Source: Vanilla planifolia
Taxonomy: Eukaryota; Streptophyta; Magnoliopsida; Asparagales; Orchidaceae
Length of the DNA stretch: 64,000 bases
Assembly: GCA_023846275.1 (NCBI GenBank)
Contig: CM043871.1
Coordinates: 32,890,578 to 32,954,577 of the forward strand
Direction of reading: 5' to 3'
Shown here: one piece after another, positions 12,541 to 25,600 of the stretch
Position numbering within the stretch: the first letter of the stretch is position 1
Layout: each line of letters begins with the position of its first letter
The notes under the pieces: model-generated
Databases searched by the model: none
The model's input: the letters and a program-made list of their open reading frames with translations, nothing else
What the model was told of the DNA's origin: nothing
Made by a program: the position numbers and the translations under genes

Positions 12541-14042
12541 ATGTACAAGCACATAAAAGAGCTTAGAATATGCTCAAGTATAAGAATGTGTTTAGAGAAA
12601 GAAAGCGAATAAGTGGAAGCCTGCATTTTACTATATTCATTGATAGATTAAAATTAGCCAATTCACTTTTGAATCATCGCTATTTCCCTAACTTTTCACT
12701 TCCTCATTTATGTTAATTAGAAATAATAGTTATTTTCCATGAGGCATAGACATAAAAAAATTATTGTTAAGAATTGATTATTGAGAAAATAAGTATTGAA
12801 AGATAAAAGAACTTATACAATTAGTTTAGACATTTGTCTATGTTGGTTTATATTCCTTTTGTATTTTGAACATTAGATTTAAGACATTTTGTTATTATTC
12901 TTTAATATTTCAATTCTTGCTTCAACAACATGCTTCCTTTCACCTAAGAAAACATTATTTGTTTGATGGCATATTTAGGAAGTAGTTTTGTTCTAAAGAG
13001 GATGAACTGGTAGACAAGACATTAAAAAATCCTTCACCAAAATCCAAAGCATCTAACATTATTGCAAAAGATTGGCAAAAAAGGTATTGCGGGCACATCT
13101 CCTATTATGGCCAAGGACTCACCATAATTGGAGCTTGAGGTCAACCACTCCACACAAGGGGAAGGGGCACAAAGAGGTAGAATCATTGAAAATTTTGGTA
13201 TGAATAAGGATCAAAGGTTGAATCACATAATGAATTTGGTATGAACATTTTGAATAGAGTTCAAATCACTAAATAAATCAAATAAATAAGTGCTAAGCTC
13301 GATACCACTACACTAATGTAGCTTTAAATTGAAGGCATCTAATTCTTGAGAATAAAAACCAAAGGTATGAATTGAGTGCATGACAAGATTGAATGAGTTT
13401 AAGGCACAAAGGAATTGATCTAAAGCAAGCAATATACACCAACAAACACCATGACCAAAAATTTAAGCATTATATATCCAAACTTACAAGCTCAAAAAGC
13501 AGAAAAACCTAATTTGTGTTATAAGAATTGTAACATTAGATCTTTAAATGGGAGTTTGTAAACATTTTTCTTGCATAATATGAATGTAACAATCAAGGTG
13601 AACAGTAACAAGTGAAAAACACTTTCAAACATAAACATGACACTTACCCATAACAAGATTTGGTGTCGATATGCTATTGCCTGTCAGCAACTTTAGTCGA
13701 ATCAAACCTTCACCTGCTTGACTTCCATAAGTGTAGAAACCCTTTGATGTGCCGCATGACATCGCTTTTCTGAATCTGCATCGAATTAGTAACCAGTTTC
13801 ATCATGAACGAAGGAAATTCACAATGCAGCGTCAAGTAGAAGCACATTAAATCCTGAAGTAAAGTAGCCAAACTCCACAGAACAACGATACAGCTCCCAA
13901 ACCATCTGTTGTTTCATCCTTAGCTCCTCAAATCGAACTGTGGAAAACCCTAAAGGAACAACAATGGAAAAGCGTTAGCAGCAACATTCCAATTGAAACC
14001 TGAAACACGACTAAAACCTTAAACCCTAAACCCAAACAAACA

Positions 14043-14165
14043 TTATGCGTTATCGTAGAGGAGGCAGGGATTGCAGTTATTGAGCGGGCAAAGGACGCTG
14101 TCCCGACCATGTATCCACCGCTGACGATGCCCCTTAGAGATCGCCATTCGAGCAGCGCTCCACAT
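14043..14165 (-). other. Small open frame in a GC-rich island divergent from the transporter gene
   Basis: The region of about 13900-14215 is much more GC-rich than its surroundings and lies about 300 bp from the likely 5' UTR of the plus-strand transporter gene. On the minus strand it holds a 40-codon frame starting MWSAARMAISKGHRQ and ending at 14043. A second frame, 13928-14110, overlaps it. Neither resembles a family I know. It may be the first exon of a divergent or non-coding transcript sharing a promoter region with the transporter. No continuing exon was found to the left. Confidence 0.2.
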
Positions 14166-14717
14166 CTGTGGCCGGCGGGAAGTGAATTTAGCCGATTGCG
14201 GTTTGGGTCAACCGATTAAATAATTAATATTTTGATATTTTAAATAATAGAGTAAAAAAAATGTCGAGAGAATGATAATGTTAATTTCTTCATATATTAT
14301 ATATAAATATATATATTATGATTATTATTATTATTATTATATACTGATATTAAAACTGCGGCCTTAATTGTAAATGATTATTAAATAACTACTAATAAAC
14401 ATTATATAATAAAGTTACCATTCATGGACTGGCTGACGAACAGCCGGATCCGAAAGTGATGGCCGACGCCAGCTGTTTCTTCGTCGTCGTATCTTTCTCG
14501 CCCACATGGCGTTGGTATCCGCTCAACCCTAATCCTAATTCGATTCAAAGGATCTTCGAAGCTTGCTTGTTTTTTATTTTTCTTCTACTCCTCGAGAGAG
14601 GGAAGAGTCCCGGGTTTTCGCTTCCTCTGTACTCCTCCCCCATCCCTGCTTCGATCTGGGCATGTAATCGCGAACCTTTTTCCATTTATACCAAGCTTGC
14701 TTTTTATTCCCTTTATC

Positions 14718-17700
14718 ATGGACAGTATCGGAGAGGTTGAACCGAGCCAGTTAATTAGGTAATTCAGCAATTTTTTGCTGCTTCCCTAACTATTTCGATC
14801 ATTATTTGTCTTTCTTTTTTTGTGGATTGAAGGATTCAGAAGCTATGTGGTGTAAACTGATTTTAAAAGAACGAAAAGGGCTTTATGCTTTTACTGAAGC
14901 ATTTGTTCTGTGTTAGATTTGCATGGTTGTTGACTTGAGAAAAGAAGTGTCTGCTTTTTGCTTTTAATTGAATAGGTTTGATTGAAGTCTCTTCTTCATC
15001 CTTGCATCCACACCCTTGTAGTGTTATCTTGGGAGGTTTGTGATCATCAACGTATAAGATTAGACACCTAAACTTGAGGTGAGATTGCGATACCATGAGA
15101 GAACAAGGGTGTAATTTTGCTTGAATTTTTCTAATGGTAAAGTAGTCATGCTGGGCTCGTAATGTTCATTGCATTGTTGTTAGATCTCCAATTTGTTAGT
15201 GAAGGTTAACTTGAATATGGCCTGAGTTTGACTGCTTTTTTTTTTGGTTTTTTCCTTTGCATGCAAAATAATTAAAAAGAGCTCCACTGAAACTATTATA
15301 TTTTAAGTTGCATGCAAGAAATGAGAAAATGAAATCCAAAATCCTTCACAAGCAACACGTTAACTTGCATGTAGCTGAATCAGAGCCAAAAGTGTTTGAA
15401 ACATTCAAGGATCATGAGATGGAAATCTAAAATATGATTTGGCAAAGCCATCAAGAAGAAGTGAGAAATATAACTATTATGTTGATATGCCCAAAAACAT
15501 GGATGGTGGAATTCTTTGGTGCATTGGGGAAGAAAGGTGATGAGGGTTGAAACCAAGAGGACAGAGCAACACTTGTGTAGCGGCGGATATAATCAGAGAA
15601 GTGGACCAAAGAGCAAAAGTGGAAGGAGCAAGGTGAGGAAATCAATAGAAGCACAAAAATTTGGGATGGCTTGAATAGTGTGGTTTTATGTCCAACCAAA
15701 TTAATCTAAGCTATTAGCTTTTAATTTAGAAATCCAATAGCTCAAAATTGACCCTTAATAACAAGGTAAAGTTGATAGCTTTTGTTGGATTGTTTTGCCT
15801 TATCAAACGGCAGAACTTATGGCTTTTGAAGTGCATTTTTCTAAATTTCATTGTTTGGGCATAGGTCTTGCTTACAACTTTAAATCAAAAAGGATTAAAC
15901 TAGGACAAAGAAACTGTTGTCCACTTTCTACTATAGTAACTAAGTAAGGTCATATAAAGCATGGAGCCTTCCATTGCATATCATATTTCAAGAAATAAGG
16001 AGAAGCAAAGGAAGATCAACCATTTGATTTTGACATTTGAGGTGGGTCTAGCTATATAACACATGAAAATGTATCGAACTGCTAATCTAAAATGGCAACT
16101 CAATCCTCCTTCCAAGACATGAGTAGAAAACCGAGCATCAAAGCCTCTAACTAGACAAACCAAAATTATCGGTGGCAAAATTACTTGAATAGGTCAATAC
16201 CTTCCTCTATAGGTACCTTGCCTAAATGCTATCTTTTACTTGCAAGCAAAAATTCTCTTTTCCATTCCAAATTGGATGGTCACAAGATGGAGAATGTGGA
16301 ATCAAAATTGATGTGGTAACCTCAGCAATATATGCCTTTCAATTAATTTCAATGGCGTGCATCAACCAAGCATATTGATGTCAGAAGGCACGTTAATTGT
16401 CTTGTTTGCCATGCTTATTATGACTATATATAGTTTTCAAATATTAGATGTGGAGATTAATAATTAATCAATTAAAGTAAAATAGAATGAATTGAGAGTT
16501 ATGAAGAAGTTCATAACTTTACCAAGAGTTTGTACGATAAATTTAGTTGTCATTGTCAACTTGATCAAATTTGTTTAATTAAATCAAGGAACTATCTAAA
16601 ACCTTAGAAGTTTGCATTGGGATTGGAGTTCAATTTGAAATTCATCAAACATTGCAATTCAAGCGCTCATGAATCAAACATCGAAGAAATTGTTTGTGCA
16701 CACGTGAAAGGTTTTGAGAGTTACATAGAAAACTTGCTATAAGATTTCAAAAATCTAAGAGGAAATCACTCACAAGTATTAGAGATAGAAAAAGATAAAC
16801 ATTATTTTTGAACCTTCCTAAGGACTTTTGTGAGTATCACATGAAAAAAAAACATCAAGCTTTAGATCTACAACACCCGAAGGAGGCAATGCAAAAATGT
16901 TTATAAACCAAAAGTATGAAAGGTTCATAAGCCCTATATTTTATTTATAAAGGCAACAAGAAGATATCTCCACAATTCACGAACCAAACAAAGTAGCAAT
17001 AGTCAAAAGGATGAATTGGGTATGTTGGACGCTCGCCTCTAATCGATTATACGTCCATTGGTGTCTTCCAATTAAAAGTTCAGTTATAGGAGCTCAGTCT
17101 TGTTAGTTTGATTAACTCTTGGGAACATGCTCGGTCTCCTTATTCTGATGACTCCCTAATCCATTCTTCCTTAAAAAGGATTGGCCGTCAAGTCAATCAG
17201 CAATGTAATACATAAATCCAAATTGTGAACCTATGGTGCACCACAATTCTCCCTTTGAATAAACATATTAAATAATGAATCTAATACATGAAAATAAATA
17301 AATATGTGTATCTACCATGAAAATAAACTAAACTAATTAAGTAAAACCTAAAACTAAAATCTAGGCAGGCACTACCCTTAATAATTTCATCAAACAAATC
17401 GACAAACGTGTTATCTTTGTCTCCTGAGCAGCACAACTTCTTCACCTCTGTCATCTCTATCATATGTTTATAAAAATGATTAATTTTAGTAGTATTAAAA
17501 TTAGTTACTTTGTTAACAATAATAAAATAATGATAATACAAATAATAAGTGATCTTTTAGCTATCTGAACATGAATGAATTAGGCATTGTTCATATTGGG
17601 CTCTCTAAGGACTTTAGCTTAAAATACCTGTTCCAATTCAGCTCATTCAATTGTCTAAAAAACAATTAATGCATTCTAACAAGCCAGCCTGGAGTTGCTT

Positions 17701-20700
17701 GCAAACAATTATCCTTTTTTAACCCTAATTTCTATTGCTGCATACTCTTAGATCAAAGCTCAGGATGTTAAGTCTTGCGTAATCATTTTTGTTCTTTTTA
17801 TCATGCATACTGCAGTTTACTGGCTGCTATTTCATACGGTGTAGTTTCCATGGCCATGGTTTTTATCAACAAGGCAATTCTCATGAAGTATTCCTACTCA
17901 ATGATGCTTTTGACAATACAGGTAGAAAGGCTTGCCCAAATCATACTTATTTTTTTAATCCATAATGCAACTAAGACATTGCTTTTATTCCCCAATGTTC
18001 TGCAGCAACTGGCCACTGGCCTTCTCATACATTTAGGACGTGCCTTAGGATTTACTAAAGTTTCAAGTATGAATCTTGCTACAGCAAAGAAACTTCTCCC
18101 TATTTCTTTATTCTACAATGCAAATGTTGCTTTTGCATTGGCTAGTCTAAAAGGCGTGAATATTCCCATGTATATTGCATTGAAGAGGCTCACACCCCTT
18201 GCTGTTCTGGTGGCTGGATTTTTCTCTGGGAAGGGAAGACCGCCAATTCAGGTCGGCTATGTAGTGATAATTCATTTCCATGATTTCGTACATGCAAAGT
18301 TCTAAGAAATCAACTTCTTGAAATGCCTTTGAGTTGAAAACTGTTAAAATGCTCATCGTATGTAATGATAATAAGGGCTCTGACTTTACAATACAATTCC
18401 TTGATCTTTTCAGCATTTGGGCTGCTGATATTATTACATGTTATGCTTGGCAAGAAGTTTTTTCTGTCTATGGACTATCACGAAGTTAAGGGTGTTTTGC
18501 AACTAATGTACCAATGAAGTGCAAAAAAATGGTGGAAGTTCTTCACAAATTTTTATTGCTTTCCAATTAGGTCCCTATGGTTCCTTAAAGCATTGGTATA
18601 GATGTTTTTTGTTGAATGGCTTAAACAGCATGGCAAAAATTACTCACTTATTTAATAAATTTTATTACACTTTAGGAATAATCCATCAATTTACTTCCCC
18701 AAAAATCTTCTTCTTAGTGAAAAATGAGTTAAATTTGAAAATTTTGGGCACACCAATTGCTGCGTACACTATGGATAGGCAATTTACTCAGAATTTTTTT
18801 TAAATTGATCTTTACATGTGCAATATATATGCATAATATGGATATATATTTATACATTTATTCTGTTTCTTCTTATCTTATTATAAATAAGAAGATTAAG
18901 AATAGGAAAGAGAGAGAAAAGAAGAAGATTAAAACTAAGAGCAAAGAAAACAAGATCAAGAATACATAGAAAAAAGAAGAGAAAGATAAGAATATGATAA
19001 GAGAAGATGAAAATATATATATATATATATATATTGACTCAATTATTATATATAAATTGATGTTAGATGAAATTGGTCTTTTTAGGAAGTGCTCTCAACA
19101 TACCACTATTTCAATTATTTTACATTTACATCAAATCATTGCAATATGTAAAACATTCATGAATGAATTCCGAAAGATGATTTGTAGGATCATATGACAT
19201 CTTAACTTTAAATCTTTAAGACATATAGAGACACCATTGCCAGAAGCTTCTTGAAACTTTCTTTGCTTAATCAAGAAGCTTGTGTTTCAACCAAGTCATC
19301 TTGTTCCCATGTTCTGGGATTCCCATCTTTTAATACTTCAAGGTGGTTCATGCAGATTTCTGCTGATTGTCTTTTGGAAATCATAAGAAATAAAAATTCT
19401 TTGTATCAGAGTTACTTTTCTTTATTTGTCTTCCTATTGTTAGTCAAATAGAGGAAGAGAACTTCTTGCTTAGATTTATGCTTACTAATCACTTCAAAGG
19501 CTGAAGATGATCTGTTAGCTTCATATTAATAGAGTTCTTGGGGTCTTTCCAAGGAAGATCAAAACTTGCCTATTTCAAACATGTAGCAAATTGTGGAGAT
19601 AATTCTAAAATCTTCACCTGTGTATCTCTTCATGCAACAAAAATGTATTCTATTTGTCAATTCTTTTGAGTCTAGGTCAATGATAGAAGTTCTTTATGAC
19701 CACTAAAAGGAATTTAATAGGACAAATTTCAATTGGAATAATTATCTTGTTTCATCCAAATTAATTTTTCATACTTAACCACAGTATTTTTATTATTTTA
19801 CTTTAAATTTAATTTTTAAAATACTATTTTATATTTATTTTATGCTTTTGTACTACATCATGGTATTTGAAAAACAAATTGAGAAAGCAAAACACTGATG
19901 TTTTTAGACAAAAATAGTTTTAATCTTTCTATTAATAAACTCGTATAATGGCTTTGAAATAGCATTTTATATATTTTATATTATTTTATTTTATCATATA
20001 AACTTGAAATAATTATTCATGATCTTATCATCGAACTCATTTTAATAAACTGTCACATTTCAAATACAATTAATTTTGTGTATCATTGAGATCGTGTTGT
20101 TGAACCATGAAGCTTCAATGTATTGAGATCCAAACTAATGTAATTTAGTAGTCTTGTGCTGCTCCAATGTTATTTTTGTTGTATGAAACCATACCAATAT
20201 GGTCTCAAATAACTGGACAGTCTTCTTTTTTCCCTATGATTGTGAATTCATAAAAGTGTGCTTTTGTTTAAACAAGAATAGGATTTTCTCTTTTACTTAT
20301 CCTTTTTTTTTTTTTTTTTTTCTAGGTGTTTAACTCTTTTATTTGTCTTTCAGGTATCTCTTTCAGTATTGTTAACTGCACTGGGTGTCATCATTGCAGC
20401 GTTGGGCGACTTTTCTTTTGACCTATTTGGGTACACCATGGCTCTTACTTCTGTTTTCTTCCAGGTTACACCATTTTCCTTCTTCTTCTTATACTATTTT
20501 TTATTTTCTGGCAACCTCAAGTGTGAAACTGACTGTTAAATTTTCATTTAGACTATGTATTTGGTGCTTGTTGAGAAGTCTGGTGCAGAGGATGGCCTTT
20601 CTTCAGTTGAGATAATGTTTTATAATGCAATTTTGTCACTTCCATTCCTCCTTTTTCTCATTGTAGCCACTGGAGAGTTTCCAGAGTCATTGTCTTTACT

Positions 20701-22634
20701 TCTTGAAAAGGTTAGTTCACAATTTTGTTAATTTTACTTAATTTTCTTGACACAAGCAAGATGCTCCTGAATTGTTAAATCTAAGATTCTGTTGTTAGCT
20801 TCTGACTTCAGTTGTTACCTCACAAGCTTGTAGTTGTCTTTAAATAGGCGTTATGGTAGTTTGGCATCAAATCAGTTTACTTTATAAATGCTCTTTTCTT
20901 ATGTCTGTATATGGACTCTTTAAGCATAAAATTGTTTTGGCAAAAGAAAAAAGAGGCTTCTTATGCTTAGAATTAAGTTGATACTTGATATATTCATTGA
21001 GCATATCCACTTATGGGGCTAAGGCTTCTTATTGTTGTTTTTGTAGTTCTATGTAATAAATCTATAAGAAATTCTTTAAAAATGGTTGATTCTTGCGTTT
21101 TTTTATATACCAATAATGCTTCTTGACATAACTGGAGAATATTTCTCAGGTCTGGTATCCTCCATCTGAACTTTGGTCAATTCTTACTCGACCTTTTTGA
21201 ACATGCATTACTTTTCAGTTTTGCAAGAAAAATTGATAACTACCCAACTGGGTTTTTTTGGTGAAAAAACTTTGATTTTTCAAAAAAAAAAAAAAAAAAC
21301 CCAACCAGCAAAAGAAAGAATAAATGGTCTTAAACACCTATCCTTATTTGGCCTTTTAGATGTTCTATTGTTTATATTGCATGTTCTATGGTTGGGTGGT
21401 GGTTTGGGTAGGTTGTGGGTATTATTTCTTTTGGGTCAAGTGCTTCTATCATATTTGCCATTTGTCGTAGTTACTAGACATCCATGGGATGATAAGAATT
21501 GCATAGCAAAAATTCTTTAATAAAACATCTTTTTAATCCTTAATACCCATAATGTGAATTTCTTTTCAATCCTTATTTTTCATTTTTTTTTCTTTGTTCT
21601 AAAACCTTTAGTCATACGAAAAAGTTCAATAATTTACACTTATAATAGTAGATTAACTAGCATACAATTAAGTTTATTATTTTTAAACTTGTGCTAAATT
21701 GGTGTTATGTAGCTTTCTCTTGAAAACACTCATTTCTAATTTTATCCTTTCTACATAGGTTTACTTATTCATTTTAGAATCCACTACTCAACAACTAAAA
21801 AATTTTATCTATCAATTGATATGAGGGTATTCAACAAAGACAAACCTAAAAAAAATTCCAAGAGATTATTACAATGGTCATTTGTAAAACTTCCTTTGTT
21901 CTTGATAATTCCATTGCAAATTATCTTTTGTTGTTATTGTTATTCTTAAAACTTTTATTGATCATGGAAGATGTTACATGATTCCTTGAATTTAAAATTA
22001 AAAGAAAAATTTTAATCAATTGGGTTCATAAAGTCATAGACAATATATTAAAGTTAAATTTTAGAAGATTCTTATATAGATTGTTAATTTATAAATCTAA
22101 TTGATTAAATTTATTTCTTTTGAAAAAATGAGTCTCCATCATTGGATTTGATATTCTTATAATGTGACTTGAATTCTCTTGATGCAGGCACATTCGTTTA
22201 CATTCTTTGTAGTGTTTGTTCTCTCCCTAGTTATGGGCATTCTTTTGAACTTCACCATGTTCTTCTGCACCATTGTTAACTCTGCTCTCACAACCACCAT
22301 TGTTGGAGTTCTCAAAGGAGTTGGCTCCACAGTAAGCTTCAAACCTCAATTCTGTACTCAATGGTTCTAATGGGTCAAATGTGTCACGTATATGAATCAA
22401 GCACCTGAGTTAGCCATTGTTGATTGTTGTCTTTACAAGATCTGCCTTTATGTGTCTTAGACGCTCGGATTTGTCTTGTTGGGTGGCGTCGAAGTGCACC
22501 TTCTCAATGTGATCGGACTGGTCATTAACACGGCGGGTGGAGTGTGGTATTCATATGCGAAGTATCGACAAAAGAGAAAAGGAACTAAGAAGACATCATT
22601 TGATGAAGAAGCTCATCAGAAAGAGAAAAATTAA
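14718..22634 (+). CDS. UDP-N-acetylglucosamine transporter-like nucleotide-sugar transporter (UGNT1 family), complete
   Basis: A drug/metabolite-superfamily antiporter of the NST/TPT group. Arabidopsis UGNT1 carries UDP-GlcNAc into the Golgi for glycan and sphingolipid glycosylation. Seven exons join in phase: 14718-14758, 17816-17921, 18006-18251, 20354-20464, 20552-20710, 22188-22331 and 22461-22634, giving 326 residues, close to the family length. The protein starts MDSIGEVEPSQLIS. Diagnostic stretches are ISYGVVSMAMVFINKAI (exon 2), ATAKKLLPISLFYNANVAFA and LKRLTPLAVL (exon 3), GDFSFDLFGY (exon 4), EKSGAEDGLSSVEIMFYN (exon 5), TTTIVGVLKGVGST (exon 6) and GGVWYSYAKYRQK near the end. About ten hydrophobic segments cover the protein; the lysine-rich tail may be cytosolic and ER/Golgi-sorting. 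Introns 1 (3.1 kb) and 3 (2.1 kb) are long. An upstream ATG frame beginning at 14459 overlaps the start out of frame. The first-exon start is the least certain part. Confidence 0.95.
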
Positions 22635-25600
22635 GACTTCTCATTAATTTGTTTTTGTTTCTTTTGTTTTATATTTTTTTTTTCTTCAAACTGCACAAAA
22701 TGTAATTTAAATGTTTAGTTCTAATAAGATGAATGTTGTTAGTCCACATACAAATGATATGAAACTCGGAAATGAGTTCTTTATCTTATTTGAAGGGTGG
22801 AGGTTGATATATCTTCATTGTTTTCCTTTGATTCTCTTCAATATTCTATAAATATTACAAGTGCTTTTAGGTGTGATGTTTATTGACATGTTTTATTGCA
22901 TTTTATAAAATTTATGAAAATTTTTCAAAACATTATCTTTTTAAAATTTTAATTAAAGAAAATGATGTATAACAAATTTTGTCACTATTGCTTACATCGA
23001 CTATTGGGATAATGGAATTTTTGTAAGCATGTAATATTGATATCAAGGAATGATTAATACCAAGTTGTGTCAGAACAATGATATTAAGTTGATCCTATAA
23101 AACTTAAGATGTTGAGTTATTATAGTTGTTTATTGTCGTTGAATTATAATTGATAATTTATGAGACAAAACATCATTCTTCTCTACAATATGTTTTGACC
23201 CGTCGATGATAACACCCGCTATCAAACTAGCCAATCGCATTAGCATTAAGTGTCATCAAACCACTCATGTGTAGGCTCAAACTAAGCTAGTTAGTTGTTT
23301 GAACCAAAACAAAACATTTGTTGTTTTCTTATGATATTGAATGTGGACATTAGATTGTCCTAAATCATAGTTGATCAATAATTTAATTGAATTATATTAG
23401 ATGGTCTAACAAATATAATTGCATATATATATAATATGCAAGTATATCATCTAATATATAAACAAATAAATTAAGAAAATAATGTTATAAATAAAAATAT
23501 TTATAAAAATAATAAATTGAAGCTAAAAGTTATCAACTTAACAAAATAATATAGAGCTATTTATTTATGCAATCATGCACACCTCAATTCAAACTTATAT
23601 TGACATGATTTAACATCATAGAGTGCATTGATAATTATGATGTGATATAAAGGTATGTAGTTATGATTGATTTAGAAATTAGATCTTTTAATAAATAATT
23701 TCACCAAAAAATAATACAATTATCAAGCATGATGTATTGTTATTCATATTTGTTCAACATATTTATTTAAATCATATATATATATATATTAAATATTTTA
23801 GATTTGATTGTTAAACTAATAGTTATCTTATATTTATTTATTTATTTATGATTTTCAAATATTTTGCACTCACTATAAAATTGATGCAGAATATTGAGAA
23901 TTGTATATTGTTGAATGTCTATCATAATGGATTAATATCTTGATTATCTTTAATATATTTCTATAAATAAATATAATATGGATGGTGTTATCTACATGAA
24001 TATTATGTCAATTGACAAATGTTTTAATTTATAATTTAATTTATTCATTGTGTCATATGATTGACATAGTTGTACATACTAAAAATTAAAAAGAGAGTAA
24101 AAAAATAATAAATATCAAATATGAAGGGCATTGACTCTAATTATGTGGATCATGGGTCGATGCTCCTTGGACCTTGTTTTCAAGTCTTCATGCGAAGAAC
24201 TTAGATTGAGAAGAGAGAAAGGGTTATAAGGTAAGGATTAAGGGAAAAAAAAAATAAGCATGTCGTCATGAAATAAACTACTTTATAAAGATGAGCAACT
24301 ACTTGCAAAGAACTATGTTATCGAGCAAAATCAATTATGAGAGAGAAATCTTGGTACTAAATAGGTTACAAAAACATTTTTATGACACGAGTCTAAATTG
24401 TCTTCAATGTATCATAAAAAGGAAAAAAAATTCATGAAAAAACCTCTTTAAAAATAAATGCTATAAAAAAATTAATAAGAGAAATTTAAAGATTTTAGAT
24501 AATATCATTATAAAAAAAAGATAACATAAAAAGAATTAAGAATAAAATCATTAAGATCTTAAATATCTTTTAAAGTTCATAAAATTTTTTTCATTTTAAA
24601 TATTTTATTTAAAGTTCATAAGAAAAATACAACCAATTTGAACGAAAAAAACAAAATTAGCACTCCCCAAAACTCACTCCAACAAAAAGAAAACTCCTTA
24701 AATTCTTTAAAATCATCATAAAATGCATTAAAAATGACTACATATCTTTATAGAAAAGAAAGAGGCTCAATCTTAATTTGTATTTTATGGTACGTTTGTT
24801 ATACAATTTAAGAGAAAAATATAAAATATATTTTGAAATAATATAAATTATATTGAAAGGATGGCTTTAAACATAACTTTTTAGAAATAGTTTTAGCTTA
24901 ATTAGAACTTAAATCAACATTAAAATCTTAAAAAATCTCTAAATAATATTTGAAAGTTTTAAGCCATTATTAGGCATTAACATGTCATTTATGAGACCCG
25001 ATAATATTTCTTATTTGCTTCAAAATATTTGCTAGTTTTGCTTTTGTGCACCATTATTGTCATCTTTTTTAAGATATTGCGAGGTGTATACGATATTCTA
25101 ATGCTTTAAAGACTTAATCATAATTTGATTCGAGAATCTAACTATAATTCACAAGTCTTAACTAATTTTTTAAAATTAAATGAAATATAAAATTAATTAA
25201 GAATAAGATTTTTATTTCTTAAATCATTATATCATATAAAACATCTACAAAACAAAATCATTGGCAATAACTCTTAAAAAAACAAGAGAAACCAACTTTT
25301 GATTGAAGTATTTCAACTACCATTTTTTAACTTCAACTAAAATTTTAAAAATAATAAATTATGAAATTTATTTAGCATAATGTTGATATTTTTTAAAATT
25401 TTAAATAAGCAACTTTTAAGGACGTTGTTATCATACCCTTTTTGTTTTTTTTATTTTTAAGATAATTTACATCATTTACGAAATCTAAACCTCTCTTGTT
25501 GGTGATTTTGTAATTGAAAGAGATATTTCAAAACAAGAAAAATAATTAATATAATTATTTAAATATTTTCTATTTAGATCATCCAACTCAGAAAAGAAGG

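Larger units (their letters stand above)
9200..14040. other. Repeat-rich intergenic region
   Basis: No supported gene. About 9660-10480 is dense in short palindromic words such as ATCGTAT, TATACAAT and GTACGA, the same flavour as 60380-60860; I take both to be retrotransposon-derived but cannot place a family. Around the (TA)n tract, a block of about 70 bp at 11155-11225 recurs at 11345-11415. A SINE-like fragment lies at 12225-12300 and a GA tract at 12501-12540. The remainder shows nothing beyond AT-rich sequence. Confidence 0.5.

Noticed and set aside
15451-15699. Minus-strand 82-codon frame in transporter intron 1
   Set aside because: No family similarity, no splice context, and located inside a long intron of a complete gene on the other strand.
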